Shown one piece after another: positions 8,415 to 17,374 of a DNA stretch of 64,000 bases (position 1 is the first letter of the stretch; every line of letters begins with the position of its first letter). Under the pieces are notes generated by a model. It saw only the letters and a program-made list of their open reading frames with translations. It was not told where the DNA came from and did not search any database. The translations under genes were made by a program, and so were the position numbers. Source of the stretch: DAIOGN01 sp036745245 (GTDB taxonomy: Bacteria > Zixibacteria > MSB-5A5 > JAUVRN01); contig DAIOGN010000002.1 in assembly GCA_036745245.1 (NCBI GenBank), positions 1 through 64,000 of the forward strand. Reading direction: 5' to 3'.

Positions 8415-9695
8415 ATGGCCTCCCCTACCAACACCTTCCTCTGGGGGGTCGCCTCCTCGGCCTTCCAGTACGAAGGGGGCATCACCAACGACATGACAGA
8501 ATGGGAAGCGCAGGGCGGCTTCCGCCAGAACGGCTGCGACCCCAGATACAGCCGGGCCAACAGCCACTGGGAGTTGTGGGAAGACGACTATCGCCGCCTC
8601 CACGACCTCGGCGTCAACGCCTACCGTTTCTCTCTGGAGTGGTCACGTATCGAACCGGAGCGAGGACGCTTCGACGGCGCAGCGCTCGATCGCTATGAGC
8701 GCCAGGTCGAGCGGTTGCTGGAGTACGGCATCGAACCCATCCTCACGCTGCACCATTTCACTCATCCGTGCTGGTTCCACAAACAAACTCCCTGGCACTC
8801 GCCTGATTCGGTTCACGCTTTCGCCGGGTTTGTCGAGGCTGTCGTGTCGCGACTGGGACCCCTGGTCCGGCGCTACGTCACGCTCAACGAACCTCTCCCC
8901 TGGGCCGTCGCGGCCTACGGCGATGCGCGCTTCCCACCCGGCACCAAAGACCTGGGGCAGATGATGAAGGCCGTGGGCCGGCTGCTAGCAGCGCACCGTG
9001 AGGCCTACGAGCGCATCCACAGCCTGCGATCCGACGCATTGGTGGGCATCGCGCATTCATGCGTACATTTCGCCCCGAGTCGCGCCTGGCACCCGCTCGA
9101 TCGCGGGCTGTCCAGCCGCATCGACACCTTCTTCAACGACATGCTGCCGCGCGCGCTGCACACGGGTGTCCTGCGGATGCACTTCCCCACGCTGGTGGAC
9201 TACGAGGAAGTTCAGCCGGCCGGCAACATCGACTTCTGGGGCGTGAACTACTATTACCGCCTGCACGTCCGCTTCCGGCTGCGCCGTGATCGCCCATTCG
9301 AACTCCTGTGCGACAACCGCCGCGGCATCGGCACCACCGACATGGGCTGGGAGATCTACCCGGAGGGTCTGGAGCATTCGGTGCGCCGCATGGCGCGTCA
9401 TGGCAAACCTGTGCTCATCACCGAAAACGGCATCGCCACCGAAGACGACGAGCTGCGGCAGCGTTTCCTGCGCGAACACCTGGCTGTGGTCGAAAAGCTG
9501 CGCGAGGGCGGGGTGCGCCTCGAAGGCTACCTTTACTGGTCGCTCCTCGACAACTATGAGTGGCTGGTGGGGGAGAAAGCCCGATTCGGGCTGTATAACG
9601 TGCAGTACGACAACGGATTTGGCCGGGAACTCCGCACCAGTGGCGACTTCTACGCCGGCTATATTCGCCGCCAGATCGAATCAAGCCGCGCCTGA
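8415..9695 (+). CDS. Glycoside hydrolase family 1 (beta-glucosidase/beta-galactosidase type)
   Basis: A 426-residue cytosolic retaining glycosidase. The start MASPTNTFLWGVASSAFQYEGG matches the usual family-1 N-terminus (FxWGVATSSYQxEG), so the longer upstream reading is rejected. The acid/base glutamate is in TLNEP (about Glu159) and the nucleophile in LITENG (about Glu337). The C-terminal YLYWSLLDNYEWLVG and RFGLYNV are also family-typical. The protein is somewhat shorter than the 440-480 residues common in the family. There is no signal peptide and no sugar-transport gene nearby, so the substrate (a beta-linked disaccharide or glycoside) is unknown. It could act on glycolipid head groups, given the glucosyltransferase next door, but this is only inference. 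Confidence 0.93.
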   Translation: MASPTNTFLWGVASSAFQYEGGITNDMTEWEAQGGFRQNGCDPRYSRANSHWELWEDDYRRLHDLGVNAYRFSLEWSRIEPERGRFDGAALDRYERQVERLLEYGIEPILTLHHFTHPCWFHKQTPWHSPDSVHAFAGFVEAVVSRLGPLVRRYVTLNEPLPWAVAAYGDARFPPGTKDLGQMMKAVGRLLAAHREAYERIHSLRSDALVGIAHSCVHFAPSRAWHPLDRGLSSRIDTFFNDMLPRALHTGVLRMHFPTLVDYEEVQPAGNIDFWGVNYYYRLHVRFRLRRDRPFELLCDNRRGIGTTDMGWEIYPEGLEHSVRRMARHGKPVLITENGIATEDDELRQRFLREHLAVVEKLREGGVRLEGYLYWSLLDNYEWLVGEKARFGLYNVQYDNGFGRELRTSGDFYAGYIRRQIESSRA

Positions 9696-9740
9696 TCCTG
9701 TTACACGTTCTTAACAGTCCCAAAATCAAGTCCTAACAGG

Positions 9741-9769
9741 CCCCACCGACACTCTCCCACGAGGTGGGG
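9741..9769 (+). promoter_or_regulatory. Hairpin overlapping the ribosome-binding site of the glycosyltransferase
   Basis: CCCCACC (9741-9747) is the exact reverse complement of GGTGGGG (9763-9769), separated by a 15-base loop. The 3' arm contains the purine-rich GAGGTGGGG that lies 8 bases before the ATG at 9778. Folding would hide the ribosome-binding site. Whether it regulates translation or is incidental is unknown. Confidence 0.35.
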
Positions 9770-9777
9770 AATTATAT

Positions 9778-10935
9778 ATGAGTCACCTGGTTGAAGCAGC
9801 CCTCCTGGCGGCAACGGGACTGGGTCTGTCGGTGGTGACGGTAGCGGCTCTCATCAGCGTGTACCGTCTACGAGCAGGTCGAAAATCTCCCCTCCTCCGG
9901 GGGACAGAACCCGCCGTTTCCATTTTCAAACCCCTCAAAGGCGCCGATGACGAGCTGGCCCTCAACCTCCGCTCGTTCTTCGAGCTCGAGTATCCGCAGT
10001 TTGAACTGCTGTTCGCGGTGCGCAATCCGCACGATCCGGCTGTGACGATCGTGCAGGAGCTTCAGCAGCAATACCCGCAGGTTCCCTCCCGATTGGTGGT
10101 CGCGCCCGAGCAATTCGGATTCAATCCCAAGGTCAACAACCTCATCCATCTCTATCCGCATGCGCGGCACGAGCTCTTCCTGATCTCCGACAGCAACGTG
10201 CGCGTGAGCCCGGATTACCTCACGGATCTCGTCCATCGCCTCGACACTCCGGGCACGGGCCTGGTCACGTCCACCATCCGCGGGCGCGGCGCTCAGTCGG
10301 CCGGCTCCGTGCTGGAGAACCTGAACCTCAATACGTACGTGGCGCCGGCGGTGCTCTCCACGAGCCTCCTCTTCGGCCGGCCCATCGTAATCGGCAAGTC
10401 GATGCTCTTCCGCAAGGCAGACCTCGAGCGACTCGGAGGCTATGAAGCCTTCGTGAACCTGCTCGCCGAAGACCAGCTCATCGGCGTTGGCATCCGCAGT
10501 CTGGGCAAACGGGTTCGCACCTCTCCGCGCGCCATCGAGAACATTAACGTCTCCTGGTCGATGGAGCAGTTCTTCAACCGGCACGTGCGGTGGGGCATGA
10601 TCCGCCGTAGCCTCTCACCGGCACTCTACAGTCTCGAAATCCTCAGCAATCCCGTGGCCCTGGCCTGCGCTTATGCAGCCTTCAGCGGACAGCCCGATGC
10701 ACTCACCGTCTGCGGACTGGTCGCGCTGTACAAGATCGCACTCGACTGGGTGGTAGGACAGGCCATGCAGAGCGACCTGAGGCACCGTCACTACCTGCTC
10801 ATTCCTCTGAAGGACCTGTTCCTGGCCACGTGCTGGGCGATTCCGTTCTTCAAGCGGCATGTCGTGTGGCGGGGAAACCATCTGAAAGTGGGCCGCAATA
10901 CCGCGCTGACGGCGGCCCCGGGGAGCGTCGCATGA
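9778..10935 (+). CDS. Ceramide glucosyltransferase-like GT21/GT2 membrane glycosyltransferase
   Basis: A 385-residue inner-membrane glycosyltransferase with an N-terminal helix (residues about 5-28) and C-terminal hydrophobic segments. Catalytic motifs follow the ceramide glucosyltransferase order: VSIFKPLKGADDE (D1), FLISDSNVRV (D2), LAEDQLIG (D3) and a QFFNRHVRW block carrying the (Q/R)xxRW signature. Related enzymes transfer glucose from UDP-glucose to ceramide; HpnI of the hopanoid pathway belongs to the same broad group. Here hpn neighbours are absent, and the LpxH-like phosphoesterase downstream fits glycolipid metabolism. The acceptor (ceramide, hopanoid or other lipid) is not determined by the sequence. 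Confidence 0.85.
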   Translation: MSHLVEAALLAATGLGLSVVTVAALISVYRLRAGRKSPLLRGTEPAVSIFKPLKGADDELALNLRSFFELEYPQFELLFAVRNPHDPAVTIVQELQQQYPQVPSRLVVAPEQFGFNPKVNNLIHLYPHARHELFLISDSNVRVSPDYLTDLVHRLDTPGTGLVTSTIRGRGAQSAGSVLENLNLNTYVAPAVLSTSLLFGRPIVIGKSMLFRKADLERLGGYEAFVNLLAEDQLIGVGIRSLGKRVRTSPRAIENINVSWSMEQFFNRHVRWGMIRRSLSPALYSLEILSNPVALACAYAAFSGQPDALTVCGLVALYKIALDWVVGQAMQSDLRHRHYLLIPLKDLFLATCWAIPFFKRHVVWRGNHLKVGRNTALTAAPGSVA

Positions 10936-11051
10936 GTCATCTCAATCTCGTATGGCCCGGTGCGCCGGAGACACCGGGCTGGCCCGGGTTCGGGCGACTG
11001 GTCCGCTTCCTCCTGGCGGCAGCCTTCCTGAGAAGACATCCGAGTGGCTAA
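10932..11051 (+). CDS. Possible 39-aa ORF between glycosyltransferase and phosphoesterase
   Basis: The ATG overlaps the glycosyltransferase stop as ATGA, and the frame ends after 39 codons inside the first codons of the next gene. The peptide has a short hydrophobic stretch near its end (RLVRFLLAAAFLRR). The 4-base overlap suggests translational coupling, but the length and composition give no family evidence. It may serve only to couple translation, or be a chance frame. Confidence 0.22.
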   Translation: MSHLNLVWPGAPETPGWPGFGRLVRFLLAAAFLRRHPSG

Positions 11052-11898
11052 GATCATGACCACTCAACCCAGCCTCTTCACCGGTCACGTTGACGCGCTC
11101 CGAAGGCGCATGAATACTCTAATCGTCTCAGACGTTCACATGGGCTCGAAAGTCACGCGCGCGCGGGAGCTGTTCGAGTTGCTCACGCGATTTCAGATCT
11201 CCGACCACCGGTATCGATTCGATCGCTTGATCCTGCTGGGAGACATGTTCGACGACATGAACTTCCGGCGCCTCCGGAAGTACGAGTGGAAGCTGTTGGG
11301 CCTGATTCGCAAGATGACGGACGATGACAGCAACGTGGAAGTGGTTTGGCTACGCGGCAACCACGATCTTGAACTCACCGATCTCATGACTCACATGGTG
11401 GGGACACCCATCCACGAGGAGTACCGCTGGCAGGTGGCTGGAAAGCGGTTTCTCGCCATGCACGGCGACCAGTTCGACAAATGGATCGTGAACTACCCGG
11501 TGCTGTCGAGCATCCCCATGTTTATCTATGACCTCATCCAGAAGCTCGACGGGCCACAGCACCATCTCAGCCGCTACCTGAAGGACCGATCCAAGAAGTG
11601 GCTGCACACCAACGAGGCAGTGGCACGCGGGATCCTGAACTATGCACGCTCCCGCAATCTAAAGGTGGATGCGCTGTTTTGCGGTCACACGCACCTGGCC
11701 GACGCGATCCACCTCGAAGCTGAACATGTCTGGTACTACAACACGGGCTGCTGGACCGGAAGCCATGCTCCCACATACGTGGTGATCGATGAACAGGGCG
11801 AGGTGGGACTCTACGAATACTCGACGGAGGCGGTCCCACCGCACATGGCCGACGTCCAGCACGACCTGGCGCAGAGACGGTTGCCTGTCTCTGATTGA
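11044..11898 (+). CDS. Calcineurin-like metallophosphoesterase, LpxH/UDP-diacylglucosamine hydrolase-like
   Basis: A 284-residue protein with all binuclear metal motifs of the family: VSDVHMG (Asp/His), LLGDMFDD, LRGNHDLE, AMHGDQFD and FCGHTHLAD. The spacing and the DVHMG/GDMFDD forms resemble the LpxH-like group that cleaves pyrophosphates such as UDP-2,3-diacylglucosamine in lipid A synthesis. Many such paralogs act on other substrates, so LpxH activity is not certain. The GTG at 11044 gives a 22-residue leader; the internal ATG at 11110, preceded by GAAGG and starting directly at the conserved NTLIVSDVH, may be the true start. It probably shares a transcript with the preceding glycosyltransferase. 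Confidence 0.85.
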   Translation: MAKIMTTQPSLFTGHVDALRRRMNTLIVSDVHMGSKVTRARELFELLTRFQISDHRYRFDRLILLGDMFDDMNFRRLRKYEWKLLGLIRKMTDDDSNVEVVWLRGNHDLELTDLMTHMVGTPIHEEYRWQVAGKRFLAMHGDQFDKWIVNYPVLSSIPMFIYDLIQKLDGPQHHLSRYLKDRSKKWLHTNEAVARGILNYARSRNLKVDALFCGHTHLADAIHLEAEHVWYYNTGCWTGSHAPTYVVIDEQGEVGLYEYSTEAVPPHMADVQHDLAQRRLPVSD

Positions 11899-11911
11899 TC
11901 CTTTCAGGCCT

Positions 11912-13243
11912 TCAGGGCACGCGCTCCCACACCCACGCACCCATTGAACTGTCGAGGACGGTCGGCCGCCTCGACCACACCCAGTAGTGCTGCGGCCAGT
12001 TCCACTCGCCGCCGAGCAGCGTTTGATACGTGGTGACAGAGTGCGGCAGCCCCGGGATGATCACTACTTCGAACTCCACTCCGGCGCGTGAGAGGTACTG
12101 CTTCATCAGCTCGACATTCTCTGCCGGCGGCACGTTGGGATCCACTTCTCCGAATACGGCAAGAACGGGACAACTCAGGGCCTGCAAGTCCTCGGCCGGA
12201 TCGTACGCGTTCTGCCGCCACCAGGCGATGTCGGTGTCGTCCTGTGTTGCCGGCAGGTTCACGAATTCCGCCCATGCAGCTTTGGAGGAGGTCTGCGTGG
12301 ACGCCTCCAGCGACTTCCAGTCCTGCGGAGAATTCACAAAGGCGAAGTACGTCCGCGTGTGTGACACGGCCGAGTCGATGGCGCTCTCCGCGTAGCCTTC
12401 CGCGCGCAGGCTGTACTCGACCCGGTGGAGTTCCTGCGCTTCCAGGCTGACCGACGGACCTTCCAGAAACACGATGAAGTCGGGCTCTGCACCCAGCCGT
12501 GACGCGATGGCGGCGACCCACCCTCCCTGGCTGATGCCGAGGAACCCCACGCGGCCGGGGGCTACGTCGGATCGCCCGCGCAGGCTGTTCAACGCGGCTG
12601 TCGCGTCGTTCGCCATGGTCGTGAAATCGGCGCTCGACAGGCTCCCTTCGGACTCGCCCACTCCGCGTTTGTCGTAGAGCAATACGGCAATCCCCTGGCG
12701 CGCGAGCGCATAGGCATGCGAACGATACTCCCACGTGGTGCGCCCCTGATTGCCGCTGCCCGGGATGGCCACAAGCGCCGGATGGGGACCAGGGCTCAGC
12801 GGCCGTACAAGGGTGCCGGCGAGCTGCGAGCCGCCGCTCGTGAAGGACACCGCTTCACTGGTGAATTGTGGCTCGAGTCCGCCTGCCACCTTTTTGAGGT
12901 GCAGACTCACCGGCGGATTCCAGCGCTCATTGAGAGCCGTGAGCTGCTCATAGCCCTCTTGAAAGTACAGATCGAATGGTCCGTAAAGCAGCCGGATGCT
13001 GACCGTCGAGTCCCCGACGACCACTTCCGAGAGCGGTTCCTCGAACAGCCCCATCTCGGGAATGTCGTAGTGCCCCACTACCGTGTCCCCCCGCCGCTCC
13101 AGACGCACGTCGATGATCTGGATTGAACCGTGCCTCGAAAACGCACCTTTCCAGCGGCCCACCAGTACGCCTGGATCCACCGCCCACGCGGTGGGCACCA
13201 GACACAGGCCACACCATAGTCCTACCCGGATCGACATTCTCAC
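11912..13243 (-). CDS. Secreted alpha/beta hydrolase (serine esterase/acyl-peptidase type)
   Basis: A 443-residue exported hydrolase. The GTG at 13243 lies 7 bases from GGAG and leads into the signal peptide (MSIRVGLWCGLCLVPTAWA). The N-terminal ~130 residues form a beta-rich domain beginning VGRWKGAF. An alpha/beta-hydrolase fold follows, with nucleophile elbow GISQGG, acidic residue in FGEVDPNVP and histidine in PGLPHS. LLYDKRGVGES is the family-typical strand before the oxyanion hole. Similar proteins cleave esters or acyl-peptides; the substrate is not determined. A 12-base palindrome lies about 75 bases upstream and could be an operator. It converges with the phosphoesterase gene. Confidence 0.88.
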   Translation of the reverse strand: MRMSIRVGLWCGLCLVPTAWAVDPGVLVGRWKGAFSRHGSIQIIDVRLERRGDTVVGHYDIPEMGLFEEPLSEVVVGDSTVSIRLLYGPFDLYFQEGYEQLTALNERWNPPVSLHLKKVAGGLEPQFTSEAVSFTSGGSQLAGTLVRPLSPGPHPALVAIPGSGNQGRTTWEYRSHAYALARQGIAVLLYDKRGVGESEGSLSSADFTTMANDATAALNSLRGRSDVAPGRVGFLGISQGGWVAAIASRLGAEPDFIVFLEGPSVSLEAQELHRVEYSLRAEGYAESAIDSAVSHTRTYFAFVNSPQDWKSLEASTQTSSKAAWAEFVNLPATQDDTDIAWWRQNAYDPAEDLQALSCPVLAVFGEVDPNVPPAENVELMKQYLSRAGVEFEVVIIPGLPHSVTTYQTLLGGEWNWPQHYWVWSRRPTVLDSSMGAWVWERVP

Positions 13244-13676
13244 TGAATTGCTCCCTGTCTTCGTTGGTGACCACTCCACAGCCCGCCACGAGGGGGTGCC
13301 ACCCTTTCGACTACGAACAACTAATTAGTTAGTTGCACGGAAGGCAAGCCCTCCCCTGAGCAGTTGAATCCCAGCGGCTTATCAAAGGAAGATCGAGGCT
13401 GGCCCCGGGGCCCGCGGAGGTCACGTCTGCGGCCAGAACCAGTGGCTCGGACCACCCAACCGCCGGCTTTTCACCAATGGCTCCTCACCACATGACGAAA
13501 CGCACGGACGGTGCTGTCACATTCTGTCATGATATCCGCAGAGCATGTTCAGATTTCAGGCGCGCGCAACACTGGGCGCAGGCCTCGCAGCGGCCGACAA
13601 TTCTTATCAGATGAAAGCGCATGCCGCGGAGACGCGCCGTAGCGTGCTGGTTCAACCACATCAAAGGGGGAAACCC
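13244..13676. other. Intergenic region between divergent genes
   Basis: About 430 bases separate the divergent hydrolase and outer-membrane barrel genes. It should hold both promoters. Apart from the palindrome at 13319-13330 and a locally AT-rich patch around it, no convincing gene or RNA is visible. GGGGGAAACCC precedes the downstream ATG as its ribosome-binding site. Confidence 0.5.
13319..13330. promoter_or_regulatory. Perfect 12-bp palindrome, candidate operator
   Basis: AACTAATTAGTT is a perfect inverted repeat followed by a further AGTT, giving overlapping half-sites of the kind bound by TetR-type repressors. It is AT-rich in a GC-rich background and lies upstream of the secreted hydrolase start. 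No regulator gene adjoins it. Confidence 0.3.
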
Positions 13677-14276
13677 ATGAAGTACCTGATGCGTCAGATT
13701 CCGGTTGTCCTGGCGGTGGCTGTGCTCTTTGCAGCGGCTACGGCGGGCGCGACCGACCACAACAGCGGATTCTTCCTGCGCCTTGCCGGCGGGGGAGGAG
13801 TCAACTCCACTTCGATCACGGACCCTGCGTCCTCCTCCAAGCTCGAGCTGTCAGGTATTGGCGGCGGCATGAGCGCGGCCATCGGCGGCATGGTGAAGCC
13901 CAACTTCGCCCTGCACGGCACGGTGTGGGGCTGGCTCGTGAGCAGCCCGGATGCGACGATTGACGGCACGGATGCCGGTCAGATGAGCAGCAGCCTGAAC
14001 ATGTCGGCCTTTGGCGGCGGCGCCACCTACTATTTCATGCCTGCCAACATCTATCTCACCAGCTCCGCGGGTGTGGGTCGTTTGCACACGGAGTCGGGCA
14101 GCTCGGATGCGGGCTTCGTCCTCGACTTCGCACTGGGCAAGGAGTGGTGGGTGAGCTCCAAGTGGGGCCTCGGCATGAACGCCGGGATCAACTACCACAG
14201 CGTACCCGATGGCGGCGTGAGCCAGAACTGGTCGGGAACGTCGTTCGTGTTGAATTTCAGCGCCACCTGCAACTAG
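13677..14276 (+). CDS. Small outer-membrane beta-barrel protein
   Basis: A 199-residue protein with a good signal peptide (MKYLMRQIPVVLAVAVLF ... TAGA) and a ribosome-binding site AAAGGGGGA. The mature part alternates hydrophobic and polar residues with many Gly/Ser turns (GGGMSAAIGGMVKPNFALHG, SAFGGGATYYFM, GLGMNAGINYHSV) and ends FVLNFSATCN, the pattern of 8-stranded OmpA/OprF-like porin domains. The last residues include an unusual terminal Cys. It stands alone, followed by a strong terminator. Function beyond outer-membrane structure is unknown. Confidence 0.7.
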   Translation: MKYLMRQIPVVLAVAVLFAAATAGATDHNSGFFLRLAGGGGVNSTSITDPASSSKLELSGIGGGMSAAIGGMVKPNFALHGTVWGWLVSSPDATIDGTDAGQMSSSLNMSAFGGGATYYFMPANIYLTSSAGVGRLHTESGSSDAGFVLDFALGKEWWVSSKWGLGMNAGINYHSVPDGGVSQNWSGTSFVLNFSATCN

Positions 14277-14291
14277 AGCTAGCTAGTACCA

Positions 14292-14330
14292 CCCCGGAGT
14301 CCGGTCGCAGATCGGATTCCGGGGTTTTTT
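14292..14330 (+). terminator. Rho-independent terminator after outer-membrane barrel gene
   Basis: A 12-bp stem (14292-14303 with 14313-14324, one G-T pair), a 9-base loop and then TTTTTT. It begins 15 bases past the stop codon. Confidence 0.9.
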
Positions 14331-14439
14331 GTGCCCCCCTTCACGCGTGGCCCCGGCACTGCATCGGTCAGGCGCCTGGAATGGGCCTCCTCACCCCCCA
14401 GAGAGGACGCACCATCGTACAATGGATTTCGCCAAGCCA

Positions 14440-17205
14440 TCAATCGCAGGTGGGCCCAAGTGGGCTGTCCTCACAAATATCGCAAGGCTCGGCGGTGCCC
14501 TTAAACACATAGTTCACGAGCCTGATGATATCGGCTGAAGTGATCGTGCCGCTACAGTTCACATCGCCGGCGGCCTGGCACGGCTGCAACAGGTTTGGAC
14601 CTTTGAATATGGCATTCACAAGTGTGATAATGTCGGCGGACGTGACGCTGTGACTGTTGTTCACATCGCCCGAAACTTCGATCAGGCAATTGCACGAATC
14701 CCCTCGCCCATTGTGGTTGGAGTCCTCCTGGAGGGGATTGAATGCATAGGGGCAGTTGTCGCAGGCATCGCCCACTGCGTCACCGTCGGCGTCCGTCTGG
14801 TTCGCGTTGACGACCAGCAGACAATTGTCGAGGGTGTCAGGCACCCCGTCGTTGTCGTTGTCCAGATCGCAGGCGTCTCCCTCACCGTCATCGTCCAGAT
14901 CTTCCTGGCTGGAGTTGGCGACCTGGACACAATTGTCGCAGACATCTCCGAATGCGTCACCGTCAACGTTCTCCTGGCCTTCATTGGCAACGCACAGACA
15001 ATTGTCATCCGGTTCCAGGAGGGAGTCGCCATCGACATTTGAGAGTCCACTCAGTTTGGTGACAAAGACATCCCGGCCCCCCTGATGGGTGTGAAAGGGA
15101 TTCTGAACCGGAAAGTCAGGAGATTCGGTCCACCCGGCAACATAGACGATGTCGCTTTCACTCAGCACAATGCTCGCACCGCCGTCGCTGCTTCCCCCGC
15201 CGAGGCAGGTACTGTACATCAGGCGACTACCGTCATCGGCGAACACGGACACAATTGCATCCAGGGAGTTCTGGTGCGTCTGATAGCCGCACTGGGTCGG
15301 AAAGTCCGCGGACGTCGTGTACCCCGTGACATAAGCCCTGCCACGGTCATCCAGAACCAGAGCACCCAGGTTTTCGTCGCTGCTCCCGCCCAGGCAAGTA
15401 CTGTACACCAGGCTGTCGCCGGTGCTGGAGAGCCTGGTGACAAACAGGTCATCTCCACTCAGATAGAGTTGGTAGGGGCTCTGAGTCGGGAAGTTGGAAG
15501 ACGTCGTCACTCCCGCCACAAAGGCGGTGCCATCGCTTCCCACCGCGATGCTGTATCCCGCGTCCCAGTCGTTGCCGCCAAGGTATGTACTGTAGATCAG
15601 GCTGTCCCCAGAATCGGAAAACCGGGTTACAAAGGCATCCTGATAGCCCTGCGGCGTCTGAGAGGAATTCCGAATCGGAAAGTCGGAGGAACTTGTGGAG
15701 CCTGTGATGAAAGCACCTCCATTGCTGTCCATGGCAATGCCCGCGCCCAAATCGAAGCCGCTCCCTCCGAGATACGTACTGAAGAGCAAGCTGTCGCCCG
15801 AGCTGGACAGCCTGGTCACGAAACCATCCCCTCCGCCCTGATACAATTGGATTGGGTTCTGGGTAGGGAAATTCGTGGACGTCGTGTACCCCGTCAGGCA
15901 GACACGTCCGCTGCCGTCCAGCGAGATTCCGTTGGGGCGATCGGAACTGTTTCCGCCGAGATACGTGCTGTACTCGAGACTGTTGCCGGCGGCGGACAGT
16001 TTGGCTACAAACCCATCATCTCCGCCCCCGTCCAACTGATAGGGACTCACGGTAGGAAAGTTCGAGGAACTTGTCCTTCCCGTCACGTACACCTGCCCGG
16101 CTAGATCCACGGCAATAGCACAGGCCTCATCGAAGCTGCTGCCGCCGAGGTAGGTGCTGTACAGGAGCTGGTTGCCTGCGCTGGAGAGCTTGGATACAAA
16201 TACATCATCTCCGCCTTGATCCGGTTGAACAGGATTCTGAGTCGGGAAGTTGAACGATTGGGTCGTCCCCGCTACATAGGCGTTGCCGTTGCCGTCCACC
16301 GCGATGCCCGAACCCCAATCGGATGAACTCCCACCGAGATAGGTGCTATACGTCAATTCCACTGCCGCGGCCGGTGATGCCACATGCAACAGGCCATCCC
16401 CCACGCGCCCCAACCCAAATTCCGAATTGGACTCCCGCTGTGGCGAGAGCCAGCCCGTGCCGCGGTTCGCCAGGTCGATGGGTCCAATCTTCGAGCCCCA
16501 TGCGGTCCTCGCGATCAGCCTGCCCTGGGCATCGAGAGACGCCTCGACCTGACCCTGGTAGGTCACCTTGATCTGTCGAACATCAGCGCCAGGAGCCACT
16601 ATGAAATCGTACTTCACCTGATGGGGACCGTTTCCCGAAAACCTGACGTCAATGCCGGGATAAAGGTTCTTGATCGTCACGGCTGCGTAATTCGGAACCT
16701 CAGCCCGCCATTGCTCGGGATCGCTGCCCAGGAAGTAGTTACACTTGTATGCCAGTTCCTCCATCCCGACCGCCTCGGCCGATCTGTGTGCACCGACGAA
16801 CGAGGCCTGGATCACAAGCTGTTCAACGCTTTCGCGAGCCGAGAGAACGGCCTCCAAGGCGAGTGGGTCGTCACTGCGCGCGTGTTTCGCCGAGAGCCCT
16901 CGACGGAGCGGCGGCCCAGCATCGGATGGAGTCACGTGCCGCGTGAACTGGTAGCAGATGCCGCTCTGGGTGAACCACAAGGCCGCTCCGCCGGCTTCGG
17001 TTCGAAACAGGATGCTGTCCGGCCATTGACCCCTGTTCGCGGAAAAGGGGAGTGGCCTCGGGAGGGAGGATGGCATCACGTATGCAGTGCTCTTGGGATC
17101 GCCCGCCCGGATGATGGATGACTGGCCGCGCGAATGAGCCTGAAGGGGAGCCAGTGCACTGCTCAGCAGGCAGATGGCAAACGTGCTACGCGCTGAAATT
17201 TCCAT
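14440..17205 (-). CDS. Large secreted SBBP beta-propeller protein with thrombospondin type-3 repeats and dockerin
   Basis: A 921-residue exported protein. It has a signal peptide (residues 1-23), an N-terminal domain of about 260 residues (LPFSANRGQWPDSILFRTE, DVRFSGNG, VKYDFIVAPGADV) typical of proteins carrying SBBP repeats, and seven SBBP repeats of about 63 residues from residue 285 (each starts YSTYLGG or YSTCLGG and includes YVAG or VTG and NFPT). These are followed by several DxDxDG calcium-binding thrombospondin type-3 repeats (about 727-830) and a C-terminal dockerin pair (GDVNNSHSVTSADIITLVN, GDVNCSGTITSADIIRLVN) ending in Cys-Asp. A propeller-plus-dockerin architecture suggests a surface-displayed binding protein; no catalytic motif is seen. 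Confidence 0.9.
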   Translation of the reverse strand: MEISARSTFAICLLSSALAPLQAHSRGQSSIIRAGDPKSTAYVMPSSLPRPLPFSANRGQWPDSILFRTEAGGAALWFTQSGICYQFTRHVTPSDAGPPLRRGLSAKHARSDDPLALEAVLSARESVEQLVIQASFVGAHRSAEAVGMEELAYKCNYFLGSDPEQWRAEVPNYAAVTIKNLYPGIDVRFSGNGPHQVKYDFIVAPGADVRQIKVTYQGQVEASLDAQGRLIARTAWGSKIGPIDLANRGTGWLSPQRESNSEFGLGRVGDGLLHVASPAAAVELTYSTYLGGSSSDWGSGIAVDGNGNAYVAGTTQSFNFPTQNPVQPDQGGDDVFVSKLSSAGNQLLYSTYLGGSSFDEACAIAVDLAGQVYVTGRTSSSNFPTVSPYQLDGGGDDGFVAKLSAAGNSLEYSTYLGGNSSDRPNGISLDGSGRVCLTGYTTSTNFPTQNPIQLYQGGGDGFVTRLSSSGDSLLFSTYLGGSGFDLGAGIAMDSNGGAFITGSTSSSDFPIRNSSQTPQGYQDAFVTRFSDSGDSLIYSTYLGGNDWDAGYSIAVGSDGTAFVAGVTTSSNFPTQSPYQLYLSGDDLFVTRLSSTGDSLVYSTCLGGSSDENLGALVLDDRGRAYVTGYTTSADFPTQCGYQTHQNSLDAIVSVFADDGSRLMYSTCLGGGSSDGGASIVLSESDIVYVAGWTESPDFPVQNPFHTHQGGRDVFVTKLSGLSNVDGDSLLEPDDNCLCVANEGQENVDGDAFGDVCDNCVQVANSSQEDLDDDGEGDACDLDNDNDGVPDTLDNCLLVVNANQTDADGDAVGDACDNCPYAFNPLQEDSNHNGRGDSCNCLIEVSGDVNNSHSVTSADIITLVNAIFKGPNLLQPCQAAGDVNCSGTITSADIIRLVNYVFKGTAEPCDICEDSPLGPTCD

Positions 17206-17218
17206 TAAACACCCTGCT

Positions 17219-17237
17219 CGCCCGAGTTGCTCGGGCG
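17219..17237. other. Perfect 8-bp hairpin in leader of SBBP gene
   Basis: CGCCCGAG (17219-17226) and CTCGGGCG (17230-17237) flank a 3-base loop, just upstream of the AGGGTG ribosome-binding site of the minus-strand SBBP gene. No T-tract follows on either strand, so it is unlikely to be a terminator. It may influence translation or mRNA stability. Confidence 0.35.
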
Positions 17238-17374
17238 TGCTGCGTTGCCTCTGCGGTCAAAGCGTACATACATCCTGTGACCGGTTGCTCGCAAGGGACC
17301 TTGTGTGTGAGTAATGGAGCACTCCAGGGAGCTGAGAGCCTGGAAACACCTGTAAGATGATCACGTGCAGTCGA

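Noticed and set aside
14440..16400. Regular DNA repeat of about 190 bases suggesting a CRISPR or satellite array
   Set aside because: The period equals 63 codons and follows SBBP protein repeats with synonymous variation; there are no short identical repeats with unique spacers.
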